Part shown: positions 17,253-25,513 of the stretch, piece after piece
How the letters are laid out: each line of letters opens with the position of its first letter
How positions within the stretch are numbered: the stretch's first letter is position 1
From: Poriferisodalis sp965116245
GTDB taxonomy: Bacteria > Actinomycetota > Acidimicrobiia > Acidimicrobiales > Poriferisodalaceae
Direction: 5' to 3'
DNA length: 64,000 nt
Assembly: GCA_965116245.1 (NCBI GenBank)
Contig: OZ220497.1
Span: 1,178,001-1,242,000 of the forward strand
Position numbers and translations under genes: made by a program
The notes under the pieces: model-generated
The model's database searches: none
What the model was told of the DNA's origin: nothing
The model's input: the letters and a program-made list of their open reading frames with translations, nothing else

Positions 17253-19234
17253 TTGTAACTCCGCTGTGTCAGTGCCACTACTTCAAACTCCAGCTCTTCG
17301 GTGTGACGTGTTTGCACCTCATCGGGCCCGTTCCATTCCCACGCAGCCACGTGCGCGAAGTTCTCATCGTCACGTCGCGCCTCGCCGTCGGGTGTCTGGT
17401 GCTCAGCCCGAAAATGGCCCCCACAGCTTTCCTCGCGTACCAAAGCGTCGCGAGCCATTAGCTTGGCCAGCTCAAAGAAATCGGCAACCCGGCCAGCTTT
17501 CTCCAAGCTGGAGTTCAGATTGTGGCCCGACCCCGGCACTCGCAGGTCGGCCCAGAACTCAGCCTCCAGCGCCGGAATCTCCGACAGCGCCTTTTCGAGA
17601 CCTGCCGATGTGCGTTCCATGCCTATGTAGTCCCAAACGATTTTGCCCAGCTCTCGGTGGAACCAATCCACCGAGCGGGTGCCGTCTATTGATAAGAATC
17701 TTTGAGTGGCGTCGGTCACTTCTGCGATCGCCTGGGTGAACACTGGGTCGTTCAACGGTACAACCGGCTCGCCCAGCCTGGCCGCCAGATCGTCGCCAAT
17801 GGTGTAAGGCAGCACAAAGTAACCATCGGCCAGACCCTGCATAAGAGCCGACGCGCCAAGTCGGTTGGCTCCGTGGTCTGAAAAGTTGGCTTCGCCGATG
17901 GAATAGCAGCCGGGCACTGTGGTCATTAGCTGGTAGTCCACCCACAGCCCGCCCATCGTGTAGTGCGTAGCGGGATAGATGCGCATCGGCCCCTCGTAGG
18001 GATTCTCACCTGTGATGCGTTCGTACATGTCGAATAGGTTCCCGTACTTGGCCGCTACCGCTGTTTGACCGTCGCGGCCTATGACGTCGGAAAAGTCGAG
18101 ATACACGCCGTTGCGCAACGGACCCACACCCTTGCCCTGATCAACAACTGTCTTGGCGTTGCGGCTGGCTACGTCGCGCGGTACCAGGTTGCCGAAGGCC
18201 GGATACTTGCGCTCCAGGTAGTAGTCACGCTCAGCCTCGGGGATTTGACCCGCCGGTCGAGGGTCGTCCATTTGCGATGGCACCCAGATGCGGCCGTCGT
18301 TGCGTAACGACTCGGACATCAGCGTCAGCTTCGACTGGAATTCGTCGCTGGCCGGGATGCAGGTGGGATGGATCTGCGTGTAGCAGGCGTTGGCGAAGTA
18401 CGCTCCTCGCCGATGCGCTCGCCATGCGGCGGTGACGTTGCACGCCATGGCGTTGGTCGACAGGTAATAGACGTTTCCGTATCCGCCAGTGGCCAGCACG
18501 ACAGCGTGAGCGGTGTGGGCACCAATTTCGCCGGTGACTAGGTCGCGGGTGACTATGCCGCAGGCCCGCCCATCGTGCAGGACCAGATCCAGCATTTCGC
18601 TGCGTGTCCACAGCTCCACGCCACCGGCTGCAACCTGCTTGGCGAGTGCCTGGTATGCGCCCAACAGAAGCTGCTGACCTGTCTGACCGCGGGCGTAAAA
18701 CGTCCGGCTGACCTGCGCACCGCCAAAGGACCGATTGTCAAGCAGTCCGCCATATTCGCGTGCGAACGGCACGCCCTGAGCGGCGCACTGGTCAATGATG
18801 TTCAGCGAGACTTCGGCTAGACGGTGAACGTTGGCCTCGCGGCTGCGGTAGTCGCCGCCTTTGACCGTGTCATAGAAGAGCCGGTGTACTGAGTCGCCGT
18901 CGTTGGTGTAGTTCTTGGCGGCGTTGATGCCGCCTTGGGCCGCGATGGAATGAGCACGACGAGGCGAATCGTGAAACGTGAAGGCCTTCACTCGGTAGCC
19001 CAGCTCCGACAGAGATCCCGCCGCGGAGGCGCCCGCCAGGCCAGTGCCAACCACGATGATCTCGAAGCGACGCTTGTTGTTCGGGTTAACGAGCTTCATT
19101 GAGGCCTTGTGGTTCTGCCACTTGTCGGCCATTGGCCCTTCGGGAACCCGCGAGTTGAGCAGGCCATTGGTGTTGCTGTATCCGTTCATCGCAGTAGTAG
19201 CCATCGCACCGTCAGCCTTCTCAGTTGCGGCCAT
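17249..19234 (-). CDS. sdhA: Succinate dehydrogenase flavoprotein subunit
   Basis: A 661-aa flavoprotein that oxidises succinate to fumarate. FAD-binding 'EIIVVGTGLAGASAAGSL' lies near residue 60, the covalent-FAD histidine in 'HSIAAQGGINAAKN', and substrate-site segments in 'YTQIHPTCIPASDE' and 'PRDVASRNAK'. A 45-residue N-terminal extension precedes the core. The start at 19234 is one base after the sdhC stop, and the stop overlaps sdhB: a tight sdhC-sdhA-sdhB operon on the minus strand. Confidence 0.97.
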   Translation of the reverse strand: MAATEKADGAMATTAMNGYSNTNGLLNSRVPEGPMADKWQNHKASMKLVNPNNKRRFEIIVVGTGLAGASAAGSLSELGYRVKAFTFHDSPRRAHSIAAQGGINAAKNYTNDGDSVHRLFYDTVKGGDYRSREANVHRLAEVSLNIIDQCAAQGVPFAREYGGLLDNRSFGGAQVSRTFYARGQTGQQLLLGAYQALAKQVAAGGVELWTRSEMLDLVLHDGRACGIVTRDLVTGEIGAHTAHAVVLATGGYGNVYYLSTNAMACNVTAAWRAHRRGAYFANACYTQIHPTCIPASDEFQSKLTLMSESLRNDGRIWVPSQMDDPRPAGQIPEAERDYYLERKYPAFGNLVPRDVASRNAKTVVDQGKGVGPLRNGVYLDFSDVIGRDGQTAVAAKYGNLFDMYERITGENPYEGPMRIYPATHYTMGGLWVDYQLMTTVPGCYSIGEANFSDHGANRLGASALMQGLADGYFVLPYTIGDDLAARLGEPVVPLNDPVFTQAIAEVTDATQRFLSIDGTRSVDWFHRELGKIVWDYIGMERTSAGLEKALSEIPALEAEFWADLRVPGSGHNLNSSLEKAGRVADFFELAKLMARDALVREESCGGHFRAEHQTPDGEARRDDENFAHVAAWEWNGPDEVQTRHTEELEFEVVALTQRSYK

Positions 19235-19235
19235 C

Positions 19236-20105
19236 TCAGTGGGCCTTCGCTTGTTCGGCCAGACATTCCAGTCCGGTGGTGTCGTTGACCGGACAGTCCC
19301 GGTTGTCCTCGTTAACTAAACCGGCCTGCACTAGCACCGGAAACGACAGGTTGCCGACCAGGACCACGCCCGCCAGAGCGGTGGCCAGGTTGCGGCGCAG
19401 GCCGTTATAGCGGGGGTTGTTCACGCCGAGGCTCTGGAACATGCTCCAGGTGCCATGAAAGATGTGCAATGCCAGTGCCACATTGGCCACGACGTAAAGG
19501 ATTGCCACCGGTATAGAGGACAGTGATTCTGTGATGTTGTGGTACGGGTCACCCCGGACGTAATCGTCGCCCAGCCACCAGCCCCAGGTCAGGTCGGCCA
19601 AGTGGAACAGCACGTATAGGCCGACGATTGGGCCGGTCCAGCGCATGGTGCGTGAGGCGTAGTTTGCGGCGATGTAGTCCCGTTTGGATTCGTACTTCTT
19701 GGCGCCGCCCACAAAACCGGCCCTGTCGGAGGCTCGCCGGCTGCGTTCTTTGAGCGTGTACGCAGAGTGCAGGTGAACCAGGAACATCGCGAGGAGCCCG
19801 ACGCGCATGATCCACAGCAGCAGCGTGCGCGGCAGCAGTCCACCGCCGAGGTCTCGCAGCGCCTCGGCGTACTCGTGCAACTGCGCTGGCCCCTCATAGA
19901 GGTGCAGGTTGCCGATCATGTGAACGATCACGAAGCCCAGTAGCCCGATGCCGGTCCACGCCATGACCCACTTGCGGCCGATCGCTGACTGATAGATGTT
20001 CAGTGGAAAAAGCAGTGGGCGCTTAGTCTTGAACACTAGTGCAGCGCTGGCGGTCCCAGTTCCGGCGGTCCCAGTTGCGGCAGACCCAGTGGCAGTCGGC
20101 GCCAT
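19236..20105 (-). CDS. sdhC: Succinate dehydrogenase cytochrome b subunit (single-subunit, five-helix type)
   Basis: A 289-aa membrane anchor. The ATG at 20105 has a strong GGGAGG 6 bases upstream. A Thr/Gly/Ala-rich N-terminal tail (about 25 residues) is followed by five membrane helices: 'WVMAWTGIGLLGFVIVHMIG', 'LLLWIMRVGLLAMFLVHLHS', 'MRWTGPIVGLYVLFHLADL', 'VAILYVVANVALALHIFHGT' and 'LATALAGVVLVGNLSFPVL'. His residues in helices 1, 2, 3 and 4 can bind two hemes b, as in single-subunit SdhC proteins. No sdhD follows. Likely quinone-reducing. Confidence 0.93.
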   Translation of the reverse strand: MAPTATGSAATGTAGTGTASAALVFKTKRPLLFPLNIYQSAIGRKWVMAWTGIGLLGFVIVHMIGNLHLYEGPAQLHEYAEALRDLGGGLLPRTLLLWIMRVGLLAMFLVHLHSAYTLKERSRRASDRAGFVGGAKKYESKRDYIAANYASRTMRWTGPIVGLYVLFHLADLTWGWWLGDDYVRGDPYHNITESLSSIPVAILYVVANVALALHIFHGTWSMFQSLGVNNPRYNGLRRNLATALAGVVLVGNLSFPVLVQAGLVNEDNRDCPVNDTTGLECLAEQAKAH

Positions 20106-20422
20106 TTGTACCTCCCGTGGGTGGCGTGACGGGCACGTCTTGTCTGCCGACTCCTTGCCTGGCGACTCGCCGTGCCGACGCCGTACGGTACTTGCGCGCC
20201 TGGAGCGGTGCTTACTCGCACATGTCAGTTTGAGTCGCTCGGCCGAAATGTTGCTACGAGCCAGCGCTGTTCGGTTGGTTGGTCAGTGGTCTGTTGGGTT
20301 TGGATTTGGGGGCCTTGGGCCTAATGGCCGCGGGCTTGCTAAAGCGGGACTTGTTGAACTGGGGCCCGTTGGAGTCGGGCTGGCTTGCTGGCTCTCCATG
20401 CGTCCTTCCATGCGTCCTGAGT
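20106..20422. other. Gap between sdhC and the glycosidase-like gene
   Basis: 317 bases with no gene that I can support. It should hold the sdhCAB promoter. 20106-20120 is the sdhC ribosome binding site; 20260-20400 is built of short imperfect G/T-rich repeats (runs like ttggttgg, ttgggcc, gggctt). No clear terminator. Confidence 0.5.
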
Positions 20423-22045
20423 TCAAACGAGGCGGCCCGACTGCAGTGGGCGCAGGTACACCGGGCGGGTCGGATCTGTGGCGCGCAGGTTCCTGCGCAG
20501 GATGCGACGCGCGGCCGGGGATCGCCACGCCTCGCGTCCCTGATCGGGGGAGACACCGACGGGCTGCCAGGCCGCAATGCATGGATGGTGTCCGGCTTGG
20601 TCAACGGAGGCAGCAATAGCACGAGCGGCCAATGCGCGTCGGCTGCGATCAGCGCCGGAGAACAAGCTGGGATCGAGTGTGATCTGTTGGCAGACCAGGT
20701 CGCCGCGCTTGTTAGCGGCTTCATAGAAGCTGTGATGGCCTACTTGGTGCGCGATCAACACCATGTCGTTAGGTCCGCCGCGATGCGCCTCGCCGTTCAC
20801 TACTAACTGGCCGCGACGAATCGCCACAGCGCGGACTCCAGTTGGCAGTCTCACGATGTCGCTGGAGCGTCCATCCACTGCGATCTCAACAGTGATGGCG
20901 TACAGGTCCTGGGCGCCCATGCCGGTTGGCCACCACAGCGACGGCCGGTTCAGCGCCACCAGCCATTCCAGCTCGTTGCGTCCGCGCGCCAAGACCTGTT
21001 CGGAGTGGGTGAGTCCATTGTCCGGGGTGGCATCGCTTTTGGCGGCGTTGTTGTTGGCATTGGCCGAACGTTCCGTCGTCCGCAGCCCTTCTGAAGAAAA
21101 CTCACCTGCCCCGGTCTCATCCACCGGCGGCCGGTCCACCGAACCCCGGTCCGCTGGTCGTGCAACAGCCGGAACCCAGTCGTTTGTAGCCACGGCAGCC
21201 TGCAACCGATTGGCTGGCGATGAATCAGCCGCTAACCGATCGGCTGGCAACACAGTGGTCGTGAGTCGGCCGCGATGGGTGCCAGCGCTGTCAAGCGTGG
21301 CGGTAATGCGTAGCACGGCGCGGTCAGGGCTGGCCTCAATGACCAGCGCGCGAATTCGCTCGATGCGGATCGGTCCCGTTCGTTGTATGCACAACTGGGC
21401 TATCGCTTCCTGGACCGCATCGGCGTGGGCCGGATTGCTATGCGTTTCGACTGGACTGCTCTGATCGCTCTTAGCAACGCGATATTGCCCGTGCCCGGCT
21501 TCAACTGCTGCCAGATGCTCGCGGCCGGTGCGCAGCAGCTCGGTTACCTCGAATGCGTGCTCGGCGTGGCGCCCGCGTAGGTCTCCCAGGTACGAGCCGT
21601 CCAGCCACAGGTGACCCAGGTCGCACAGGCCGCTGGCAACCAACCACCAGCGAGCTTCGGGCTGCTCAGCGCCATTGTGCTCAATGGCGCCGAGCCCAGT
21701 CCACTCGGGGTCAGTGGCCTCAAGCGGCGATGCCAGGTTCGTCGGCAGCTCAAAGTGCCGTCGATAGAGAACTGCCTGCTCGCTGGCGAATCCGTCGTCT
21801 AGCCACCAGACGCCAGGAGTCGATGTCGTTTGCCAGTCTGATTCATTGAGCGCACGGTCAGCGACAGTTCGCCACTCACCGGGCCCCGCCTTATGTACGA
21901 GCCAGCCGCCAGCCAGCGTCCGCGAATCCTCGCCCGCAAGCGACCACCCACGCGAAGCAAGAAACTCCACCCTGTGACAGTACCGATCTGCGCTACTGCC
22001 GCAGGTTCTACGAAGGGCTAGTCGGGTCGCTAGTGTCCGCGCCAT
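20423..22045 (-). CDS. Glycoside hydrolase family 2 (beta-mannosidase)-like protein without recognisable catalytic motifs
   Basis: A 540-aa protein. The N-terminal jelly-roll matches GH2 sugar-binding domains ('SEQAVLYRRHFELP', 'WLVASGLCDLGHLWLDGSYL', 'HAFEVTELLRTGREHLA'); the immunoglobulin-like middle ends in 'PSLWWPTGMGAQDLYAITVE', the typical LWWP-x-G-x-G-x-Q-x-LY signature. The expected TIM barrel is much shortened: 'VNGEAHRGGPNDM', 'FYEAANKRGDLVCQQ' and 'GHHPCIAAWQPVG' correspond to barrel segments, but where active enzymes have HP-S-x-x-x-W-x-G-N-N-E the Asn/Glu are absent. A disordered insert lies at about residues 295-350. It may be a lectin-like or dead enzyme. Start at ATG 22045, or GTG 21970 ('EFLASRGWSL'). 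Confidence 0.7.
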   Translation of the reverse strand: MARTLATRLALRRTCGSSADRYCHRVEFLASRGWSLAGEDSRTLAGGWLVHKAGPGEWRTVADRALNESDWQTTSTPGVWWLDDGFASEQAVLYRRHFELPTNLASPLEATDPEWTGLGAIEHNGAEQPEARWWLVASGLCDLGHLWLDGSYLGDLRGRHAEHAFEVTELLRTGREHLAAVEAGHGQYRVAKSDQSSPVETHSNPAHADAVQEAIAQLCIQRTGPIRIERIRALVIEASPDRAVLRITATLDSAGTHRGRLTTTVLPADRLAADSSPANRLQAAVATNDWVPAVARPADRGSVDRPPVDETGAGEFSSEGLRTTERSANANNNAAKSDATPDNGLTHSEQVLARGRNELEWLVALNRPSLWWPTGMGAQDLYAITVEIAVDGRSSDIVRLPTGVRAVAIRRGQLVVNGEAHRGGPNDMVLIAHQVGHHSFYEAANKRGDLVCQQITLDPSLFSGADRSRRALAARAIAASVDQAGHHPCIAAWQPVGVSPDQGREAWRSPAARRILRRNLRATDPTRPVYLRPLQSGRLV

Positions 22046-22090
22046 GCGGCTAGCTGACTAGGACTAGGAGCAACACCTTCGGTTTGTAGT

Positions 22091-22300
22091 TCAGTGTTGG
22101 TTCAGATCGTTGACTATTGCGTGTGTAAAGGTCCCCACAGGACGCAGTTCGTAGTTGACGGCATCCACTAGGGCGCAGGCAACTGGCACGCGGTCTCTTG
22201 CGGTTATGCGCGATTTTGCCAAATCCAGGCTGAACGGCACTGCAAAGGCGTTGCCGGGCAGACCGATCACCCAGCGTTCCCAGAGCAGATCAAGTCTCAC
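22091..22300 (-). CDS. Possible small hypothetical protein (69 aa)
   Basis: A GTG-started frame downstream of the HNH gene on the same strand, in an otherwise empty 305-base gap (22046-22350). It is moderately hydrophobic ('WVIGLPGNAFAVPFSLDLA'), with no family that I recognise and no clear ribosome binding site. It may be chance; the rest of the gap shows only short direct repeats (TCTCACA twice near 22294-22309). Confidence 0.25.
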   Translation of the reverse strand: MRLDLLWERWVIGLPGNAFAVPFSLDLAKSRITARDRVPVACALVDAVNYELRPVGTFTHAIVNDLNQH

Positions 22301-22350
22301 AGAATCTCACAAGATGGGGGAAGTCCGGGCCGGTCGGCCCCGGTGGTTGT

Positions 22351-23796
22351 CTAGGGGCTGCGGGCTGTGGTTGGTGGTTCTGGGTTGGGTGGGTCGGGTT
22401 TGTTGGTGTCGGGTTTGTTGTTGTGGGTCTGGTGGTGGTGTTGGTGGCAGGCTTCGCATAGGAGGGTGAGGTTGGGGATGTTGGTGGTGCCGCCGTGTTC
22501 GTAGTGGACGATGTGGTGGGTTTGGGTGTGTTCGGTGGTGAGTTCGCATTGGGTGCAGCCGCTGTCGCGTGCGGCGAGGATGAGTCGTTGAGCGTCGTTG
22601 GCGTTGCGGGTGCGTCCCAACGCGAGTTGGGTCCAGTCGGCGCTGAACACTGCGGGCAGAATGCTTGCTTCTAGAGCGTGTTCGGCTAGTTGGCGCGCTG
22701 AGAGTGGTGTGTGGTCGTCTAGGCGTGGGTTGGTGAGTTGGTCGTTTACTACGTCGTAGTCGGCGATGATCAACAGACTGGTGTTGCGGGCAGCGGCTGG
22801 CCCGCCGATCAGGTTGGCGATGGCGTCAGCGGTGAGTTGCGCTCGTGTGGGCCCGTCAGAACTGTCGCCAGTACTGCCGTTGCTGGCGTTGGTGTTGATG
22901 TCGTTGTGGTTGTGGCGTAGTGATCGTACTGCGGTTTGGATGGCGGTGTTGAGTTGTCGGCCGGTGATGGTGTCGAGTTTGGCGTTGAGGTGCCACATGC
23001 CGTCATCACCGAGCCGCATTGACCCACGTCGCTGGTGTCGCTGAAAAGCGATTTCTGTGTCTATTGGGCTGAGTCCTTTGGCGGCGGCTTCTTCGGCGAG
23101 GTCTGCCCATACTTGTTGGCTCTGGTACGCCAGAGTGTGACGTGCGATTAGGTCGGATGGGTAGGTGCGGCAGAGTTCGAGGAAGTCTGTTTCGCTGCGG
23201 CGGTGTTTTTTGGGGGCTTCGCGTGCGATGACTTTGGCGTGTGATGTGTGAATGTCGCCAGCTTTGAGGGCTTCCAAGGTGTCTGTGAAGCCGCCTGCTG
23301 TTAGGCGTTCGCCTAGTTGGGCTTCGCTGCGGGCTTGGGGGCCGTTGAGGCGTGTTTGGTCGCGTAGCACGTAGGCGACGCTTTGGGTGCCGGTACGAAC
23401 GGCGAGTTCACCTACCGCGGCGATGTAGCGGCCTTCGATGCGTGCGCGTTCGTCAGCGAGTTTGAGTACGAGTTCTTTCAGTTCCCTAGAGGGAAGTTGC
23501 CGCAGATCCGAATCGTTGCTATCAGAATCGTCACCATCCGAACCGTCAGCCGCAGACACTCCCGATGTTGTTTGGCGCGATCCAGCCGAGGCGGTTACAT
23601 CGCCGACAGGCCTCGAGTTGGCGTACACGGAGTTGGCGTGCTCGGGGTCGGCGGGACCGAACTGGCCACCAGTCCAAACAGTGTGGTCGCCGGGCCACAC
23701 CGGTTCGGCTGAAGCCCACACCGACCGAGCGTCCGAAGCGACATCAAGTGTGTCTTCTTCACTGCCGGTGAGCGTTCGTACGACCTCGCTGAACAT
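22351..23796 (-). CDS. DUF222 / HNH endonuclease family protein (13E12-like)
   Basis: A 481-aa protein from ATG 23796 ('MFSEVVRTL'); the frame is open 13 codons further up. The DUF222 domain occupies most of the protein ('RIEGRYIAAVGELAVRTGT', 'DGMWHLNAKLDTITGRQLNT', 'LTADAIANLI'), and a C-terminal HNH zinc nuclease has 'CTQCELTTEHTQTHHIVH', 'HGGTTNIPNLTLLCEACH'. Families of these are multi-copy in Actinobacteria and linked to mobile sequences, but their role is unclear. Residues about 60-110 are an acidic low-complexity insert. A TATACT lies at 23803-23808 (minus strand), six bases before the ATG, consistent with a leaderless transcript. Confidence 0.88.
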   Translation of the reverse strand: MFSEVVRTLTGSEEDTLDVASDARSVWASAEPVWPGDHTVWTGGQFGPADPEHANSVYANSRPVGDVTASAGSRQTTSGVSAADGSDGDDSDSNDSDLRQLPSRELKELVLKLADERARIEGRYIAAVGELAVRTGTQSVAYVLRDQTRLNGPQARSEAQLGERLTAGGFTDTLEALKAGDIHTSHAKVIAREAPKKHRRSETDFLELCRTYPSDLIARHTLAYQSQQVWADLAEEAAAKGLSPIDTEIAFQRHQRRGSMRLGDDGMWHLNAKLDTITGRQLNTAIQTAVRSLRHNHNDINTNASNGSTGDSSDGPTRAQLTADAIANLIGGPAAARNTSLLIIADYDVVNDQLTNPRLDDHTPLSARQLAEHALEASILPAVFSADWTQLALGRTRNANDAQRLILAARDSGCTQCELTTEHTQTHHIVHYEHGGTTNIPNLTLLCEACHQHHHQTHNNKPDTNKPDPPNPEPPTTARSP

Positions 23797-23950
23797 ACAA
23801 TGAGTATACACGCGTACAACCACAAATGCAAACATTTGTCGGCACCAAATTCAGCACCAAGACCAATATGGGCCGTTGACCTAGCAGTAAAGGCCTTCCT
23901 TACTGGGGCCGTATGTAGCAAGATTGCGGCAGGCCACTAGGTTGCCGTAT

Positions 23951-25513
23951 ATGAGCCAACCCACCACGCTCGGCGAACTGCGCAAGACCGGCTGGGCCTC
24001 GCGGCCGGTAAAGGAGGAAATGCGCGCCAATGCCGCCAAAGCCATAGCGGCCTCAGAGCCGCTATTCGCTGGAGTGATGGGGTACGAGAACACGGTGCTG
24101 CCTCAGCTTGAGAACGCCATGCTGGCCGGGCACGACGTAGTGTTCCTGGGCGAGCGGGGCCAGGCCAAGACTCGCATGATCCGTTCCCTGGTGAACTTGC
24201 TCGACGAGTGGATGCCCTATATCGAGGGCTCAGAGATCTTCGATGATCCGTACCAGCCCGTGTCGCGCTACGCCCTTGATCTCATCGCCGAGCATGGCGA
24301 CGACACCCCAGTTGCGTGGGCGCATCGAGATGCTCGATACGGCGAGAAGCTGGCCACGCCGGACACCTCGATTGCCGACCTCATCGGCGAAGTGGACCCG
24401 ATCAAGGTGGCCGAGGGCCGATACCTGTCCGACGAGCTGACGCTGCACTACGGGCTCGTGCCGCGCACCAACCGGGGCATCTTCGCCATTAATGAGCTGC
24501 CCGATTTGGCCGAGCGGATCCAGGTTGGGCTACTCAATGTGCTTGAGGAGCGCGATGTTCAGATCCGGGGTTACAAAATCCGGCTGCCGCTGGACGTGCT
24601 GCTAGTCGCTACCGCCAACCCGGAGGACTACACCAACCGAGGTCGCATTATCACTCCACTGAAGGATCGCTTCGGCGCACAGATCCGCACGCATTACCCG
24701 CTGGATGTAGACACCGAGATGGACATCGCAGCGACCGAAGCCCGACCGCTGGACTTAGGCAACCTTGACGGGGGCGCCTCGGTCACCGTGACGATCCCAG
24801 ACTTCATGGCGGAGATCGTGGCAACCTTTAGCCACGTGGCTCGTGCTAGCGCTCAGGTCAATCAGCGTTCTGGTGTGTCGGTGCGCATGACCGTCACAAA
24901 CACCGAGACCCTTGCAGCCAATGCCACGCGTCGAGCACTGCAGCGTGGAGAGCGGTATGTCGTACCCCGAGTCAGCGACCTGGACTCGCTCATGAGCTCA
25001 TCTGCGGGAAAAATCGAGATTGAGTCCATGGAAGAGGGACGCGACGGCAAGATCGTGGAGGCCATGGTCAAAACGGCCGTGTCGGAGGTCTTCAAGAGCC
25101 GCTTCTCCTCCGACGAGCTGAGCGATGTAGTCGCGAGCTTCGGCGAGGGCACCGTGGTACACACCGGTGACGACCTGGGCTCGGATTCCTACATGGATCT
25201 GTTAGCGGGCAACCAAGCACTCGCTGTGGCGGCCGAGTCACTGGTGGCAACATCGGCTGGACCTAAGTCAGAATCCGGGCCTCAAACCGAGTCAAACAAG
25301 GCATCTGATGCAAAGTCTGATGCCGCGTCTGACCCGACACACGATGAAGGCGCGGCAGCAGCATTGCTGGCCTCCGCGACCGAGTTGGTACTTGAAGGTC
25401 TGCACTTGTCAAAGCGGCTCAACAAAGAGCACGTAGGTGCTCGGGCGACGTATCGTTCACGTAGCCAACGTGGACAACGCGGTCAACCCGACCAACAAGG
25501 GAAAGCCCGGTGA
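23951..25513 (+). CDS. MoxR/ChlI-type AAA+ ATPase
   Basis: A 520-aa protein from ATG 23951 ('MSQPTTLGELRKTG'). Walker A is 'GERGQAKT' (about 66-73), Walker B region 'GIFAINELPDLAERIQVGLL', and sensor 1 'VLLVATANPEDYTNRGRI', as in the BchI/MoxR clade. A C-terminal Ser/Asp/Lys-rich linker (about 430-460) precedes a short helical and basic tail. The stop overlaps the GTG start of the VWA gene (GTGA). Such pairs work as ATPase plus metal-ion-binding adaptor that activate or remodel a target protein; the target here is unknown. Confidence 0.88.
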   Translation: MSQPTTLGELRKTGWASRPVKEEMRANAAKAIAASEPLFAGVMGYENTVLPQLENAMLAGHDVVFLGERGQAKTRMIRSLVNLLDEWMPYIEGSEIFDDPYQPVSRYALDLIAEHGDDTPVAWAHRDARYGEKLATPDTSIADLIGEVDPIKVAEGRYLSDELTLHYGLVPRTNRGIFAINELPDLAERIQVGLLNVLEERDVQIRGYKIRLPLDVLLVATANPEDYTNRGRIITPLKDRFGAQIRTHYPLDVDTEMDIAATEARPLDLGNLDGGASVTVTIPDFMAEIVATFSHVARASAQVNQRSGVSVRMTVTNTETLAANATRRALQRGERYVVPRVSDLDSLMSSSAGKIEIESMEEGRDGKIVEAMVKTAVSEVFKSRFSSDELSDVVASFGEGTVVHTGDDLGSDSYMDLLAGNQALAVAAESLVATSAGPKSESGPQTESNKASDAKSDAASDPTHDEGAAAALLASATELVLEGLHLSKRLNKEHVGARATYRSRSQRGQRGQPDQQGKAR

